Source: an uncultured Erysipelotrichaceae bacterium (GTDB lineage Bacteria > Bacillota_I > Bacilli_A > Erysipelotrichales > Erysipelotrichaceae). From it: 8,319 bases of DNA. How positions within the stretch are numbered: position 1 is the first letter of the stretch; each line of letters begins with the position of its first letter. The stretch is from positions 1 through 8,319 of the forward strand of contig CACXEN010000086.1 in assembly GCA_902766675.1 (NCBI GenBank), given 5' to 3'. Below the pieces are notes generated by a model that saw only the letters and a list, made by a program, of their open reading frames with translations, made no database searches and was not told where the DNA came from. Below are positions 1-5,833 of the stretch, one piece after another. A program made the position numbers and the translations under genes.

Positions 1-15
1 AGACTACTAAAATAG

Positions 16-44
16 TTGTGAAAGCCCTTTTATTGGTTTAGAAT
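16..44 (+). promoter_or_regulatory. Probable promoter of the PTS operon
   Basis: A -35-like TTGTGA (16-21) and a -10-like TAGAAT (39-44) are separated by 17 bases, which is the usual sigma-70/sigma-A arrangement (4/6 and 5/6 consensus matches). Transcription would start near 51 and give a leader of about 30 bases before the IIA start. The spacer holds TGAAAGCCCTTTTA (19-32), matching 12 of 14 positions of the CcpA cre consensus but lacking the central CG. I see no sigma-54 -24/-12 element of the kind that drives the lev-type PTS operons. Confidence 0.5.
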
Positions 45-81
45 AGAAGGTAGTTAAGCGAAATAAATCAAAGGAGATAAT

Positions 82-516
82 ATGACAAAATATGTAGTTT
101 TAATCAGCCATGGTGAATTCGCACCTGGTCTACGTTCAGCTGTGTTTATGATGACTGGCGAACGTGAAGAAGTGTTATGCACAAACTTGAAAGCAGACAT
201 GAGTGCAGATGAATTCCAAGATAACTTCAGAGAATTAATCGCACCAGTTACAGAAGATGACCAAGTGATTCTAATGTGCGACATTTTAGGTGGTTCACCA
301 ATGACAAAAGCACTTGAAGTGCTATCTGAAAGAAACTTATTAGATAAATCATTAGTATTAACAGGTATGAATATGCCTATGGCTATGACAGCTGTTATTA
401 TGAAAGATAATTTAGATGATCTAGATATGTTAAAAGAAACAATCTTAGGTGAGGCAAAAAATGCTATTTCAGAATTCGTTGTTGAAGCAGGTAACGATTC
501 TGATGATGACATTTAA
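82..516 (+). CDS. PTS mannose/fructose/sorbose family, IIA subunit
   Basis: Cytoplasmic phosphocarrier that takes phosphate from HPr and passes it to the IIB subunit encoded next. The 144-residue protein matches a stand-alone EIIA-Man domain in length and layout. SHGEFA places the phosphorylated His at residue 10, and DILGGSP at 67-73 supplies the conserved Asp67 of the active site, the same positions as in E. coli ManX. An AAGGAG ribosome site (71-76) lies 5 bases before the ATG and decides the start. The C-terminus is a short acidic tail (NDSDDDI) beyond the fold. It is the first gene of a IIA-IIB-IIC-IID operon, 40 bases before IIB. Many lactic acid bacteria fuse IIA and IIB (ManL), but here they are separate, as in lev- and aga-type systems. 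Family assignment is firm; the sugar is unknown. Confidence 0.95.
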   Translation: MTKYVVLISHGEFAPGLRSAVFMMTGEREEVLCTNLKADMSADEFQDNFRELIAPVTEDDQVILMCDILGGSPMTKALEVLSERNLLDKSLVLTGMNMPMAMTAVIMKDNLDDLDMLKETILGEAKNAISEFVVEAGNDSDDDI

Positions 517-556
517 TATGATTGATCATTTAGTAATTGAAGGGAGATAGACTATT

Positions 557-1054
557 ATGATTACTTTTATGCGCGTAGACGATCGAATTATCCATGGACA
601 AGTTATCACTCGTTGGTCTAAAGAATATCCATGTGATGGCATCGTAGTTGTAAACGACAAAGTCGCTACAACACCTGTACTAAAGCAAAGCTTTGTTGCT
701 TCTACAGATAAGAAGGTATTTATCTGGACAATGGAAGACTTCAAAGCAAAAGCTCAAAAAGTATTGGATTCTGATAAACATTATTTCTTAATTACAAAGA
801 ACCCAATAGACATGGCAGAAATCCTTGTTGATTTCGGATTTGTTCCAAGTAATGTGAAAGAATTGGTTATCGGTCCATGTAATGACAGACCTGGTGCTAC
901 TAAATTAGGTAACAACCAATCTATCATTCAAGAAGAAGCTGATGCTTTAGAAAAGATTTATAAAAAAGGCTACCAAATTACATTCGCGCTTGTACGTGAA
1001 ACAGCAATTGGTGAATGGCCAAAATTCCGTGGTCAATTCGGCTATACGGATTAA
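557..1054 (+). CDS. PTS mannose/fructose/sorbose family, IIB subunit
   Basis: Cytoplasmic IIB phosphotransferase of 165 residues (the usual family length) that accepts phosphate from IIA and hands it to the incoming sugar bound by IIC/IID. The N-terminal signature RVDDRIIHGQV (residues 6-16) contains the phosphorylated His13. The rest shows the expected alternating strand/helix pattern, including VIGPCNDRPGA around residues 115-125. An AGGGAG ribosome site (541-546) sits 10 bases before the ATG, slightly far, which may lower its translation relative to IIA. The spacing after this gene is unusually long for the operon (85 bases) and contains a hairpin. Related proteins include LevE, SorB and AgaV; substrate specificity cannot be read from this subunit. 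Confidence 0.95.
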   Translation: MITFMRVDDRIIHGQVITRWSKEYPCDGIVVVNDKVATTPVLKQSFVASTDKKVFIWTMEDFKAKAQKVLDSDKHYFLITKNPIDMAEILVDFGFVPSNVKELVIGPCNDRPGATKLGNNQSIIQEEADALEKIYKKGYQITFALVRETAIGEWPKFRGQFGYTD

Positions 1055-1065
1055 TGAGGGCTTCT

Positions 1066-1097
1066 AAGCCTTACACGTGGGAGAGTGTGTGAGGTTT
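1066..1097 (+). other. Intercistronic hairpin between IIB and IIC
   Basis: Bases 1066-1076 pair with 1087-1097 in an uninterrupted 11-bp helix (two G-U pairs) around a 10-base purine-rich loop, GTGGGAGAGT. No U-run follows directly, so it is not a canonical intrinsic terminator. It ends about 26 bases before the IIC ribosome site. Inference: an mRNA-processing or stability element separating the soluble from the membrane subunits, or a weak attenuator. Confidence 0.5.
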
Positions 1098-1139
1098 GAG
1101 CATAGAATTATTTTTGTGAAACTGAAAGGGGTTTAGATT

Positions 1140-1982
1140 ATGACAATATCTTGGGTCCAAGCCGCATTATTAGGTGTTATGTCTGTATTGGCTGCATCTA
1201 CAATTGCCGCTTTGGGAACAACAGTGGGTAACTATACATTGAACCGTCCTCTAATCGCTTCCTTATTCGTTGGTCTAATCATGGGCGACGTTAAAGGTTG
1301 CATTCAAGTGGCGATTCCAATGCAAATTATTTACATTGCATTAGTTACTCCAGGTGGTACAGTAGCAGCAGACTTGCGTGCTGTATCTTACATCGGTATT
1401 CCTCTAGCATACGCTACATGTAAGAGCCAAGGCTTAGAACTTGATAGCGAAGCAGCTAGTGGTATCGCTGGTGCATTAGGAGCATTCGTAGGTACAGTCG
1501 GAACTGTCCAATTCTATGGAACAGCTATGGCTAACCTTATTTGGCAACACATTGGTTGGGCTGAATTAGACAAAAACAACTTCAAGATTTTAACATCTGT
1601 TGAAACTTGGATGCCTGTTATTTCGCACATTGCGATTTCTTTCATCCCTGTAATGTTAATTAACCGTTATGGTTCACAAGCAGTTTATACATTCCGTGAA
1701 GCATTACCAATGGATAGTTGGTACATGAAAGCTCTATTTACTGTAGGTTCATTACTACCTGCAGTCGGAATGGGTATTCTTCTCAACTCTGTTGTTACAA
1801 AACCAACAGACTTAATCTATTTCGTATTTGGTTTTGCTATCGCAAAATCAATGGGTCTAACACTAATTGCTGCTACAGCAATTGGTGCAGTATTCGCACT
1901 CATTAACTTCCAAATGAAACTAAATTCATTAGGAACTAAAGCAGGCGGTGCTGCTGCAGCTGATGATGAGGAGGATATTTAA
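1140..1982 (+). CDS. PTS mannose/fructose/sorbose family, IIC membrane subunit
   Basis: Membrane subunit that, with IID, forms the sugar channel of the mannose-family PTS. The 280-residue protein is hydrophobic throughout, with helices near 5-28, 36-50, 56-70, 82-92, 106-125, 158-174, 196-216 and 224-257. The RPLIASLFVGLIMGD stretch (36-50) is typical of the EII-Sor family. The loop corresponding to APD in ManY, or PPN/PPD in other members, reads VAADLR (75-80), keeping the Asp (78) but with Ala instead of Pro and an Arg at 80. The protein ends in a Gly/Ala linker and an acidic tail (ADDEEDI). GAAAGGGG (1124-1131) 8 bases before the ATG is the ribosome site. IID starts one base after this stop, so the two are translated together. 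Substrate unknown. Confidence 0.93.
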   Translation: MTISWVQAALLGVMSVLAASTIAALGTTVGNYTLNRPLIASLFVGLIMGDVKGCIQVAIPMQIIYIALVTPGGTVAADLRAVSYIGIPLAYATCKSQGLELDSEAASGIAGALGAFVGTVGTVQFYGTAMANLIWQHIGWAELDKNNFKILTSVETWMPVISHIAISFIPVMLINRYGSQAVYTFREALPMDSWYMKALFTVGSLLPAVGMGILLNSVVTKPTDLIYFVFGFAIAKSMGLTLIAATAIGAVFALINFQMKLNSLGTKAGGAAAADDEEDI

Positions 1983-1983
1983 G

Positions 1984-2820
1984 ATGTCAGAAAAGAGAGT
2001 TTCAAAGGCTACGTTAAATAAGTCATTCTGGCGTTGGTTCTATGGAAATCTAACATGCTTTACACAAGAACACATGCAAACATTCGGTTACATGTGGTCC
2101 ATGTTACCTATCATCCAAGAACTATATCCAACAGTTGAAGAACAAGCAGAAAAGTTACATACTTACTACCCATTCTTCAACACAGAACCACAAATCGGTT
2201 CTATCGTTGTTGGTATCACAGCTGGTCTAGAAGAATCTCGTGCAAACGGTAACGCTGAAATCGATGATGAAATGATCAACGGTATCCGTGCTGGTTTGAT
2301 GGGTCCTCTAGCAGGTATTGGTGACTCACTAATCGTAGGTACTTATATTCCTATTTTATTAGGTATCGCATTAGGTTTATGTGATGGTGGTTCTCCACTA
2401 GGTATTTTCTTCTATATCATCGTTTGGAATGCAACATCTATTTGGTTCCAAAAGACTATTTACAATAGAGGATATGCTCTTGGTGGTAACGCAGTAGAAG
2501 TTATCGTTGGTGATAGAGCTACTGCATTACGTGAATCAGCAGTATTATTAGGTCAAGTAATCGTTGGTGCTATGGCTGCTTCTTGGGTTAATATCACAAC
2601 ATCATTCAATGTTGCTGGTGTTACATTACAAGATAAGTTAGATGGCGCTTTCCCAGGCGTATTAACAATGCTATTCGTATTGTTATGCTGGTGGTTGATG
2701 TCTAAGAAGAAGATGTCTGCAGTTAAAGTTATGCTACTTATGATTGTTATCGCATTCGTAGGTGTATTACTAGGCTTCTTCGATCCAGGACTCAGCTATG
2801 GTGAAGACCTAAATATCTAA
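1984..2820 (+). CDS. PTS mannose/fructose/sorbose family, IID membrane subunit
   Basis: Second membrane subunit, 278 residues, which works with IIC in sugar translocation. Landmarks are TCFTQEHMQTFGYMWSMLP (24-42), YYPFFNTEP (61-69), VVGITAGLEE (75-84) and the family signature LMGPLAGIGDSLIVGT (105-120). Hydrophobic segments follow near 121-133, 139-150, 185-204, 224-240 and 247-265. The ATG at 1984 is chosen over an in-frame ATG 36 bases upstream because AGGAGG (1969-1974), inside the IIC tail codons, sits 9 bases before it and because the longer N-terminus (MLLQLMMRRIFK) would overlap IIC. The strong terminator 23 bases downstream makes it the last gene of the operon. No sugar-modifying enzyme or regulator is linked within the window. 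Confidence 0.94.
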   Translation: MSEKRVSKATLNKSFWRWFYGNLTCFTQEHMQTFGYMWSMLPIIQELYPTVEEQAEKLHTYYPFFNTEPQIGSIVVGITAGLEESRANGNAEIDDEMINGIRAGLMGPLAGIGDSLIVGTYIPILLGIALGLCDGGSPLGIFFYIIVWNATSIWFQKTIYNRGYALGGNAVEVIVGDRATALRESAVLLGQVIVGAMAASWVNITTSFNVAGVTLQDKLDGAFPGVLTMLFVLLCWWLMSKKKMSAVKVMLLMIVIAFVGVLLGFFDPGLSYGEDLNI

Positions 2821-2842
2821 TTTAATTAGAAAAATTTATAAT

Positions 2843-2882
2843 AAAAAAAGCTTCGCTACTCTCCCAAAGCGGAGCTTTTTTT
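2843..2882 (+). terminator. Strong intrinsic terminator of the PTS operon
   Basis: Bases 2843-2857 pair with 2868-2882 over 15 bp (one G-U) with a 10-base loop. The distal arm ends in seven T, and the proximal arm begins with seven A. It follows the IID stop by 22 bases. Confidence 0.92.
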
Positions 2883-2890
2883 GATACACT
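2882..2890 (+). promoter_or_regulatory. Tentative extended -10 promoter for the small membrane protein
   Basis: TGATACACT reads as TGn plus TACACT (4/6 of TATAAT), directly after the terminator U-run. It would start transcription near 2897, about 11 bases before the ATG at 2908. No convincing -35 is visible; the support is mainly that the gene after a strong terminator needs a start and that the same layout recurs at 4210 and 5813. Confidence 0.25.
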
Positions 2891-2907
2891 AATTAAGTGA
2901 GGTTTTT

Positions 2908-3192
2908 ATGGCATTATCAAGAAGTGAACGTGAAAAAATAAAGTTCGAAATCCAACAAGAAAACATATTACTACAAAGAGTAAAGCGATATGTACAGTAT
3001 GGTGGAGTCATTGTGTTATTCTGTGTTGCAATGCTCGTTCTATTCCTAAAAGGGGATTGGAATATTTGGAAAATATTAGATGTATTTCTAATTGTTGTAG
3101 CTAGTATCTTTACAATTATGAGTTTCTTAAGCTATCGAAATGGTAGAAAACATGTATTACAAAGAATTAATTATTTAGACCAAAAAAAATAA
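2908..3192 (+). CDS. Small two-helix membrane protein, function unknown
   Basis: I do not recognise a family. The 94-residue product has a charged, helical N-terminus (residues 1-28, rich in Lys, Arg and Glu), two hydrophobic segments (about 31-48 and 54-76) joined by the short loop KGDWNIW, and a basic C-terminus (YRNGRKHVLQRINYLDQKK). Basic residues flank both helices on the same side, so a hairpin with both ends in the cytoplasm is likely. There is no signal peptidase or lipobox motif. AAGTGAGG (2895-2902) ends 5 bases before the ATG and can serve as ribosome site. It stands alone between the PTS terminator and the convergent glycosyltransferase gene, and its stop codon lies in the arm of the shared hairpin. 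Coding status is supported by ribosome site, composition and spacing rather than homology. Confidence 0.75.
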   Translation: MALSRSEREKIKFEIQQENILLQRVKRYVQYGGVIVLFCVAMLVLFLKGDWNIWKILDVFLIVVASIFTIMSFLSYRNGRKHVLQRINYLDQKK

Positions 3193-3214
3193 GGATGATT
3201 ATTCATCCTTATTT
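3187..3214. terminator. Bidirectional terminator shared by two convergent genes
   Basis: Bases 3187-3198 pair perfectly with 3203-3214 (12 bp) around a TTAT loop. The + gene's stop TAA (3190-3192) is in the left arm, and the - gene's stop (3199-3201) is in the loop. On the - strand the hairpin is followed by a long T run (complement of 3182-3189), and on the + strand by TTTCTTTTG, so both directions are served. Confidence 0.82.
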
Positions 3215-4149
3215 CTTTTGATTGATGTAACCATTTCATTAAAGGTCTCTTCAGAGATTTCTTCTTCCTTTTTCTTTGGTTTTACATATCCTTCGTTATA
3301 TTTCTTTAATATTTCAAAATATAAATCTTCATTTTCTTTTGTGGATAATGTGCCTCCAAATAGTGCTTCTGGATGGGCATCAATTAATTCCTTTGTTAGA
3401 GTGCGAGCACCTTGGCTTTCTTTCCAAGAACCATCAGGTCCTACTACACGCATATCTTTATTGATATGATCTACTTTACCAATGAACTTTTCAATCATCA
3501 TGTAATAAACCATTTCTTCGCTATACCAAGACAATTTGAATTTATCACTACAATATGGATAATTCTCAGATAGCACTTTCGCAGTATCTTTTGTCAAAAT
3601 AAACCAAGGACTACCAATCACAATTTCTTCATCTAATGTACGACGGATACGTAATAGATTTAATAAAGCAGCGAAACCTTTTGCTTGATAGCGCACATAG
3701 CGACTTGTAGCGAATCCAATAATATTTGTATATGCATAATACTTTAAAGTTTTCTTTCTTAAACTTGGATCTTCTTTTTCAGTTCGATCAATATAATAGT
3801 GATCTTTTGGATTCTTTTCTAAATAAGCGACGATTTCATCTCTTTTCTTTAGTGGTAACATGTCCTCTGTTAGATTAATGAAATAATCGAATTCAACATC
3901 ACATTCAAATGCGTCTAACATTTGTAAGAGGGTACCTCTAGACAGTGATAAATCTCCTTCTTGTGCAAATTCTAAGCGTCTAGAAATATGAACATTTCGG
4001 TTATTTCCAAATGCGACTGTGACTTCATCACGTTCTTTATCGTTGTTTACCATAATGAAGACATGGTCGTCTTGTTTTACCAATTCTTTTATAACTGGCA
4101 CAATATCATCATATTTTTTTGATGAATACATTAAATACGCAAATTTCAT
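3199..4149 (-). CDS. Core-2/I-branching-type glycosyltransferase
   Basis: Predicted glycosyltransferase of the family named after eukaryotic beta-1,6-N-acetylglucosaminyltransferases (GT14-like), which in bacteria usually acts on surface or exported glycans. Visible family pattern in 316 residues: N-terminal strand MKFAYLMYSSKKYDDI (1-16), HVFIMVNND (29-37), DYFINLTEDMLPLK (88-101, equivalent to the LSGxDLPL motif), GSPWFILTKD (179-188, the G-S-x-W-F motif) and SWYSEEMVYYMMI (207-219), where the acidic pair 211-212 matches the usual catalytic-base position. No transmembrane helix or signal peptide, so it is likely cytoplasmic. The C-terminus (290-316) is a Lys/Glu-rich tail. The first ATG is chosen because it starts the first beta strand and coincides with the predicted transcription start; there is no ribosome site before it. 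Donor and acceptor sugars are unknown. Confidence 0.82.
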   Translation of the reverse strand: MKFAYLMYSSKKYDDIVPVIKELVKQDDHVFIMVNNDKERDEVTVAFGNNRNVHISRRLEFAQEGDLSLSRGTLLQMLDAFECDVEFDYFINLTEDMLPLKKRDEIVAYLEKNPKDHYYIDRTEKEDPSLRKKTLKYYAYTNIIGFATSRYVRYQAKGFAALLNLLRIRRTLDEEIVIGSPWFILTKDTAKVLSENYPYCSDKFKLSWYSEEMVYYMMIEKFIGKVDHINKDMRVVGPDGSWKESQGARTLTKELIDAHPEALFGGTLSTKENEDLYFEILKKYNEGYVKPKKKEEEISEETFNEMVTSIKRNKDE

Positions 4150-4155
4150 ACAAGA

Positions 4156-4184
4156 ATTATACCATTAGCAACTTAATGAATGAA
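4156..4184 (-). promoter_or_regulatory. Extended -10 promoter of the glycosyltransferase, leaderless
   Basis: On the minus strand TGG-TATAAT (4164-4156) is a consensus extended -10. A weak -35, TTCATT (4184-4179), lies 17 bases upstream. Six bases separate the -10 from the start codon, so the A of the ATG (4149) is the expected +1. No Shine-Dalgarno sequence could lie in such a transcript. Confidence 0.68.
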
Positions 4185-4206
4185 ATAATTGTGTAATTGA
4201 TTTTCG

Positions 4207-4215
4207 TGTTATAAT
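4207..4215 (+). promoter_or_regulatory. Extended -10 promoter of the AI-2E-family permease, near-leaderless
   Basis: TGT-TATAAT (4207-4215) is a consensus extended -10. The best -35-like match, TTGTGT (4189-4194), is at a short 15-base spacing. Transcription should begin near A4222, four bases before ATG 4226. The hexamer overlaps the upstream ATG at 4214, which therefore cannot be in this transcript. It stands back to back with the minus-strand promoter; a direct repeat TAATTG-TG-TAATTG (4186-4199) lies between them. Confidence 0.68.
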
Positions 4216-4225
4216 GCATTTAGAT

Positions 4226-5371
4226 ATGGACTTGAAAAACCTAAAACCTGAAGCAAAAGAGAATATATTAACGATTACAGTAGCTGGTATTTTGATTGTG
4301 GTCTTTTATATTCTTTTAAAGAATGTTGGATGGGTATTCAACGGTGTTTTAAAACTTGTAAAGGCATTAGCACCATTTATATTTGGTTTTGCTTTTGCGT
4401 TCGTATTAATTCCTTTACGACGTACAATTGAAATTAAATGGTTAAAGCATGTATCTATTAAATTCCGCACAAAGAGAAAGATTGCGACATTAATATGTAT
4501 GCTTGTATTAATCTTAGTGTTATTCTCTTTCTTTGCGATATTAATTCCTCAACTTGCGGATAGTTTATCTACATTTAGTGCATCATTTGATGGCTATATG
4601 CAAAAGGCAGTACAGTGGGTGGAAAGTATCAATGGTACTAATTCACAAATGTCTAATATGGTAAATTCATTAATTGATTCTGCTAGTGGAAAATTAACGG
4701 AATGGCTAACTGGAGCACGTGGTGGTATTGCGACATTACTATCATTCTCTATTTCATTTGCGCGTGGTATTTTAAACTTCTTGATTGGTGTTATTATCTG
4801 TATCTATATATTGTTAGATGAAGAAGTTTTCAAGAAACAATTCAAATCATTACTCTATGCAATTCTAAATAAAAAGAGTGCCACAAGAGTAATTGAAGTA
4901 TTACGACTAACTTCAAAAACATTTAATAGCTTCTTATTTGGAAAATTTATTGATTCATTAATTATTGGAGTCATTACATATATCGCTGTAGTAATTATGC
5001 GTATGCCATATGCGCCATTGATCGCATTTGTGATTGGTATTACAAATATGATTCCAGTATTTGGACCATTTATTGGCGCAATTCCTTGTTTATTAATTCT
5101 ATTAATTATTGATTTCTGGATGGCATTAGAATTCTTTGTGTTCATTGTAATCCTCCAACAAATCGATGGTAATGTGATTGGACCAAGAATCTTAGGAGAT
5201 GCAGTAGGTTTACCAACATTATGGGTAATGTTTGCGATCATTGTAGGTGGTTCATTATTTGGAATCGTTGGTATGTTTGTTGGAGTGCCAATCTTCTCAG
5301 TCATCTATGTTTTGGCCAATGATCGAATCAAAAGAAATCTAAAAGAGAAAAATATTGTCGTAGAAGACTGA
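4226..5371 (+). CDS. AI-2E family transporter (PF01594-type permease)
   Basis: Polytopic membrane protein of the family that includes E. coli TqsA (autoinducer-2 export) and Bacillus YueF/YtvI-like proteins; several members are thought to be Na+/H+ antiporters, so the substrate should not be assumed. The 381-residue length is normal. Helices lie near 13-35, 46-64, 84-108, 176-198, 231-250, 252-275, 277-300 and 335-365, with a large soluble segment at 109-165. Family marks near the C-terminus are PVFGPFIGAIP (about 268-278) and DGNVIGPRILGDAVGLPTLW (about 314-333). The start at 4226 is preferred over the in-frame ATG at 4214 because the latter overlaps the -10 box; neither has a ribosome site. 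It diverges from the glycosyltransferase and converges on the NifU-type gene. Confidence 0.88.
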   Translation: MDLKNLKPEAKENILTITVAGILIVVFYILLKNVGWVFNGVLKLVKALAPFIFGFAFAFVLIPLRRTIEIKWLKHVSIKFRTKRKIATLICMLVLILVLFSFFAILIPQLADSLSTFSASFDGYMQKAVQWVESINGTNSQMSNMVNSLIDSASGKLTEWLTGARGGIATLLSFSISFARGILNFLIGVIICIYILLDEEVFKKQFKSLLYAILNKKSATRVIEVLRLTSKTFNSFLFGKFIDSLIIGVITYIAVVIMRMPYAPLIAFVIGITNMIPVFGPFIGAIPCLLILLIIDFWMALEFFVFIVILQQIDGNVIGPRILGDAVGLPTLWVMFAIIVGGSLFGIVGMFVGVPIFSVIYVLANDRIKRNLKEKNIVVED

Positions 5372-5390
5372 AAAGCTTAAATAATAAGAA

Positions 5391-5419
5391 AAAGGTATAG
5401 TTCATTAAACTATACCTTT
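5391..5419. terminator. Hairpin terminator between convergent permease and NifU-type genes
   Basis: Bases 5391-5402 pair perfectly with 5408-5419 (12 bp, 5-base loop). On the minus strand the stem runs into CCTTTTTCTTATT, a usable U-tract for the NifU-type gene. On the plus strand only CCTTTAAAA follows, so termination of the permease transcript is probably weaker. Confidence 0.72.
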
Positions 5420-5438
5420 AAAATACAAATTTATTATT

Positions 5439-5720
5439 TTAAAAATTAGATTCTTCCATTGGATTGTGGATACGAACACCTTTTACTTCAGGTACTTCAT
5501 CTAATAAGATTGCTTGAATACCATCTGTTAATGTATCATCTAATGCCATGCATCCAGCGCATGCGCCTAGCATATTCACATATACAATTCCATCTTTGAA
5601 ATCTACTAATTGTACATCACCACCATCTGCTTGGATGTATGGTCTAATTTTATTCATAGTATGTTCAATGCGATCTAAAACATCACTTTGTATACTTTCT
5701 GTGTTATTTATTTCACTCAT
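5439..5720 (-). CDS. NifU C-terminal-domain iron-sulfur scaffold protein
   Basis: Single-domain NifU-type (Nfu) protein that assembles or carries Fe-S clusters in the cytoplasm and passes them to apo-enzymes. From the chosen start it has 93 residues: a variable N-terminus (1-13), IRPYIQADGGDVQLVDF (25-41) and the cluster-binding CxxC in GACAGCMAL (Cys54, Cys57), then the conserved end GVRIHNP. The ATG at 5720 has an AAGG ribosome-site match about 5 bases upstream and gives the normal family start; an in-frame ATG 33 bases upstream would add MKILMVRKKAV without support. No suf or isc genes lie in the window, so it appears as a lone gene, divergent from the S1-protein gene. A weak TGATAAAGA on the minus strand (5765-5757) is the only promoter-like sequence I can offer. 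Confidence 0.9.
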   Translation of the reverse strand: MSEINNTESIQSDVLDRIEHTMNKIRPYIQADGGDVQLVDFKDGIVYVNMLGACAGCMALDDTLTDGIQAILLDEVPEVKGVRIHNPMEESNF

Positions 5721-5809
5721 AACTGCCTTCTTTCTTACCATGAGTATTTTCACGCATCTTTATCATTTTGTCCAGTAAAACACCTTATGAATTTATGAGG
5801 ATAATATTG

Positions 5810-5818
5810 TGATATACT
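5810..5818 (+). promoter_or_regulatory. Extended -10 promoter of the S1 protein-pgi operon
   Basis: TGA-TATACT is an extended -10 with 5/6 match in the hexamer. No good -35 is visible at 16-18 bases. Transcription would begin near 5825, giving a very short leader consisting almost only of the GGAGAA ribosome site (5825-5830) before ATG 5834. Confidence 0.5.
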
Positions 5819-5833
5819 TTTTATGGAGAAATT

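Noticed and set aside
54..512. Minus-strand frame opposite the IIA gene
   Set aside because: Low-complexity Ser/Thr-rich translation fully antisense to a IIA gene with intact active-site motifs.
518..550. Eleven-codon reading frame (MIDHLVIEGR) between IIA and IIB
   Set aside because: It has no ribosome site of its own, lies over the IIB ribosome site, and is short enough to be chance.
1055..1139. IIB-IIC gap considered as a riboswitch or T-box
   Set aside because: It contains only one hairpin and no conserved riboswitch core or antiterminator alternative that I can recognise.
4214..4225. Upstream ATG of the AI-2E-family permease
   Set aside because: The ATG is part of the TATAAT -10 hexamer, so it would not be transcribed; it also has no ribosome site.
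4855..5304. Long minus-strand frame opposite the permease
   Set aside because: It is rich in Ile, Asn, Thr and Pro without family motifs, lies fully inside a clear coding gene, and lacks a ribosome site; it mirrors the codon bias of the sense gene.
5391..5419. Palindrome considered as an operator or insertion-element end
   Set aside because: A single perfect hairpin between convergent gene ends with a minus-strand U-tract is best explained as a terminator; no second copy or target duplication is seen.
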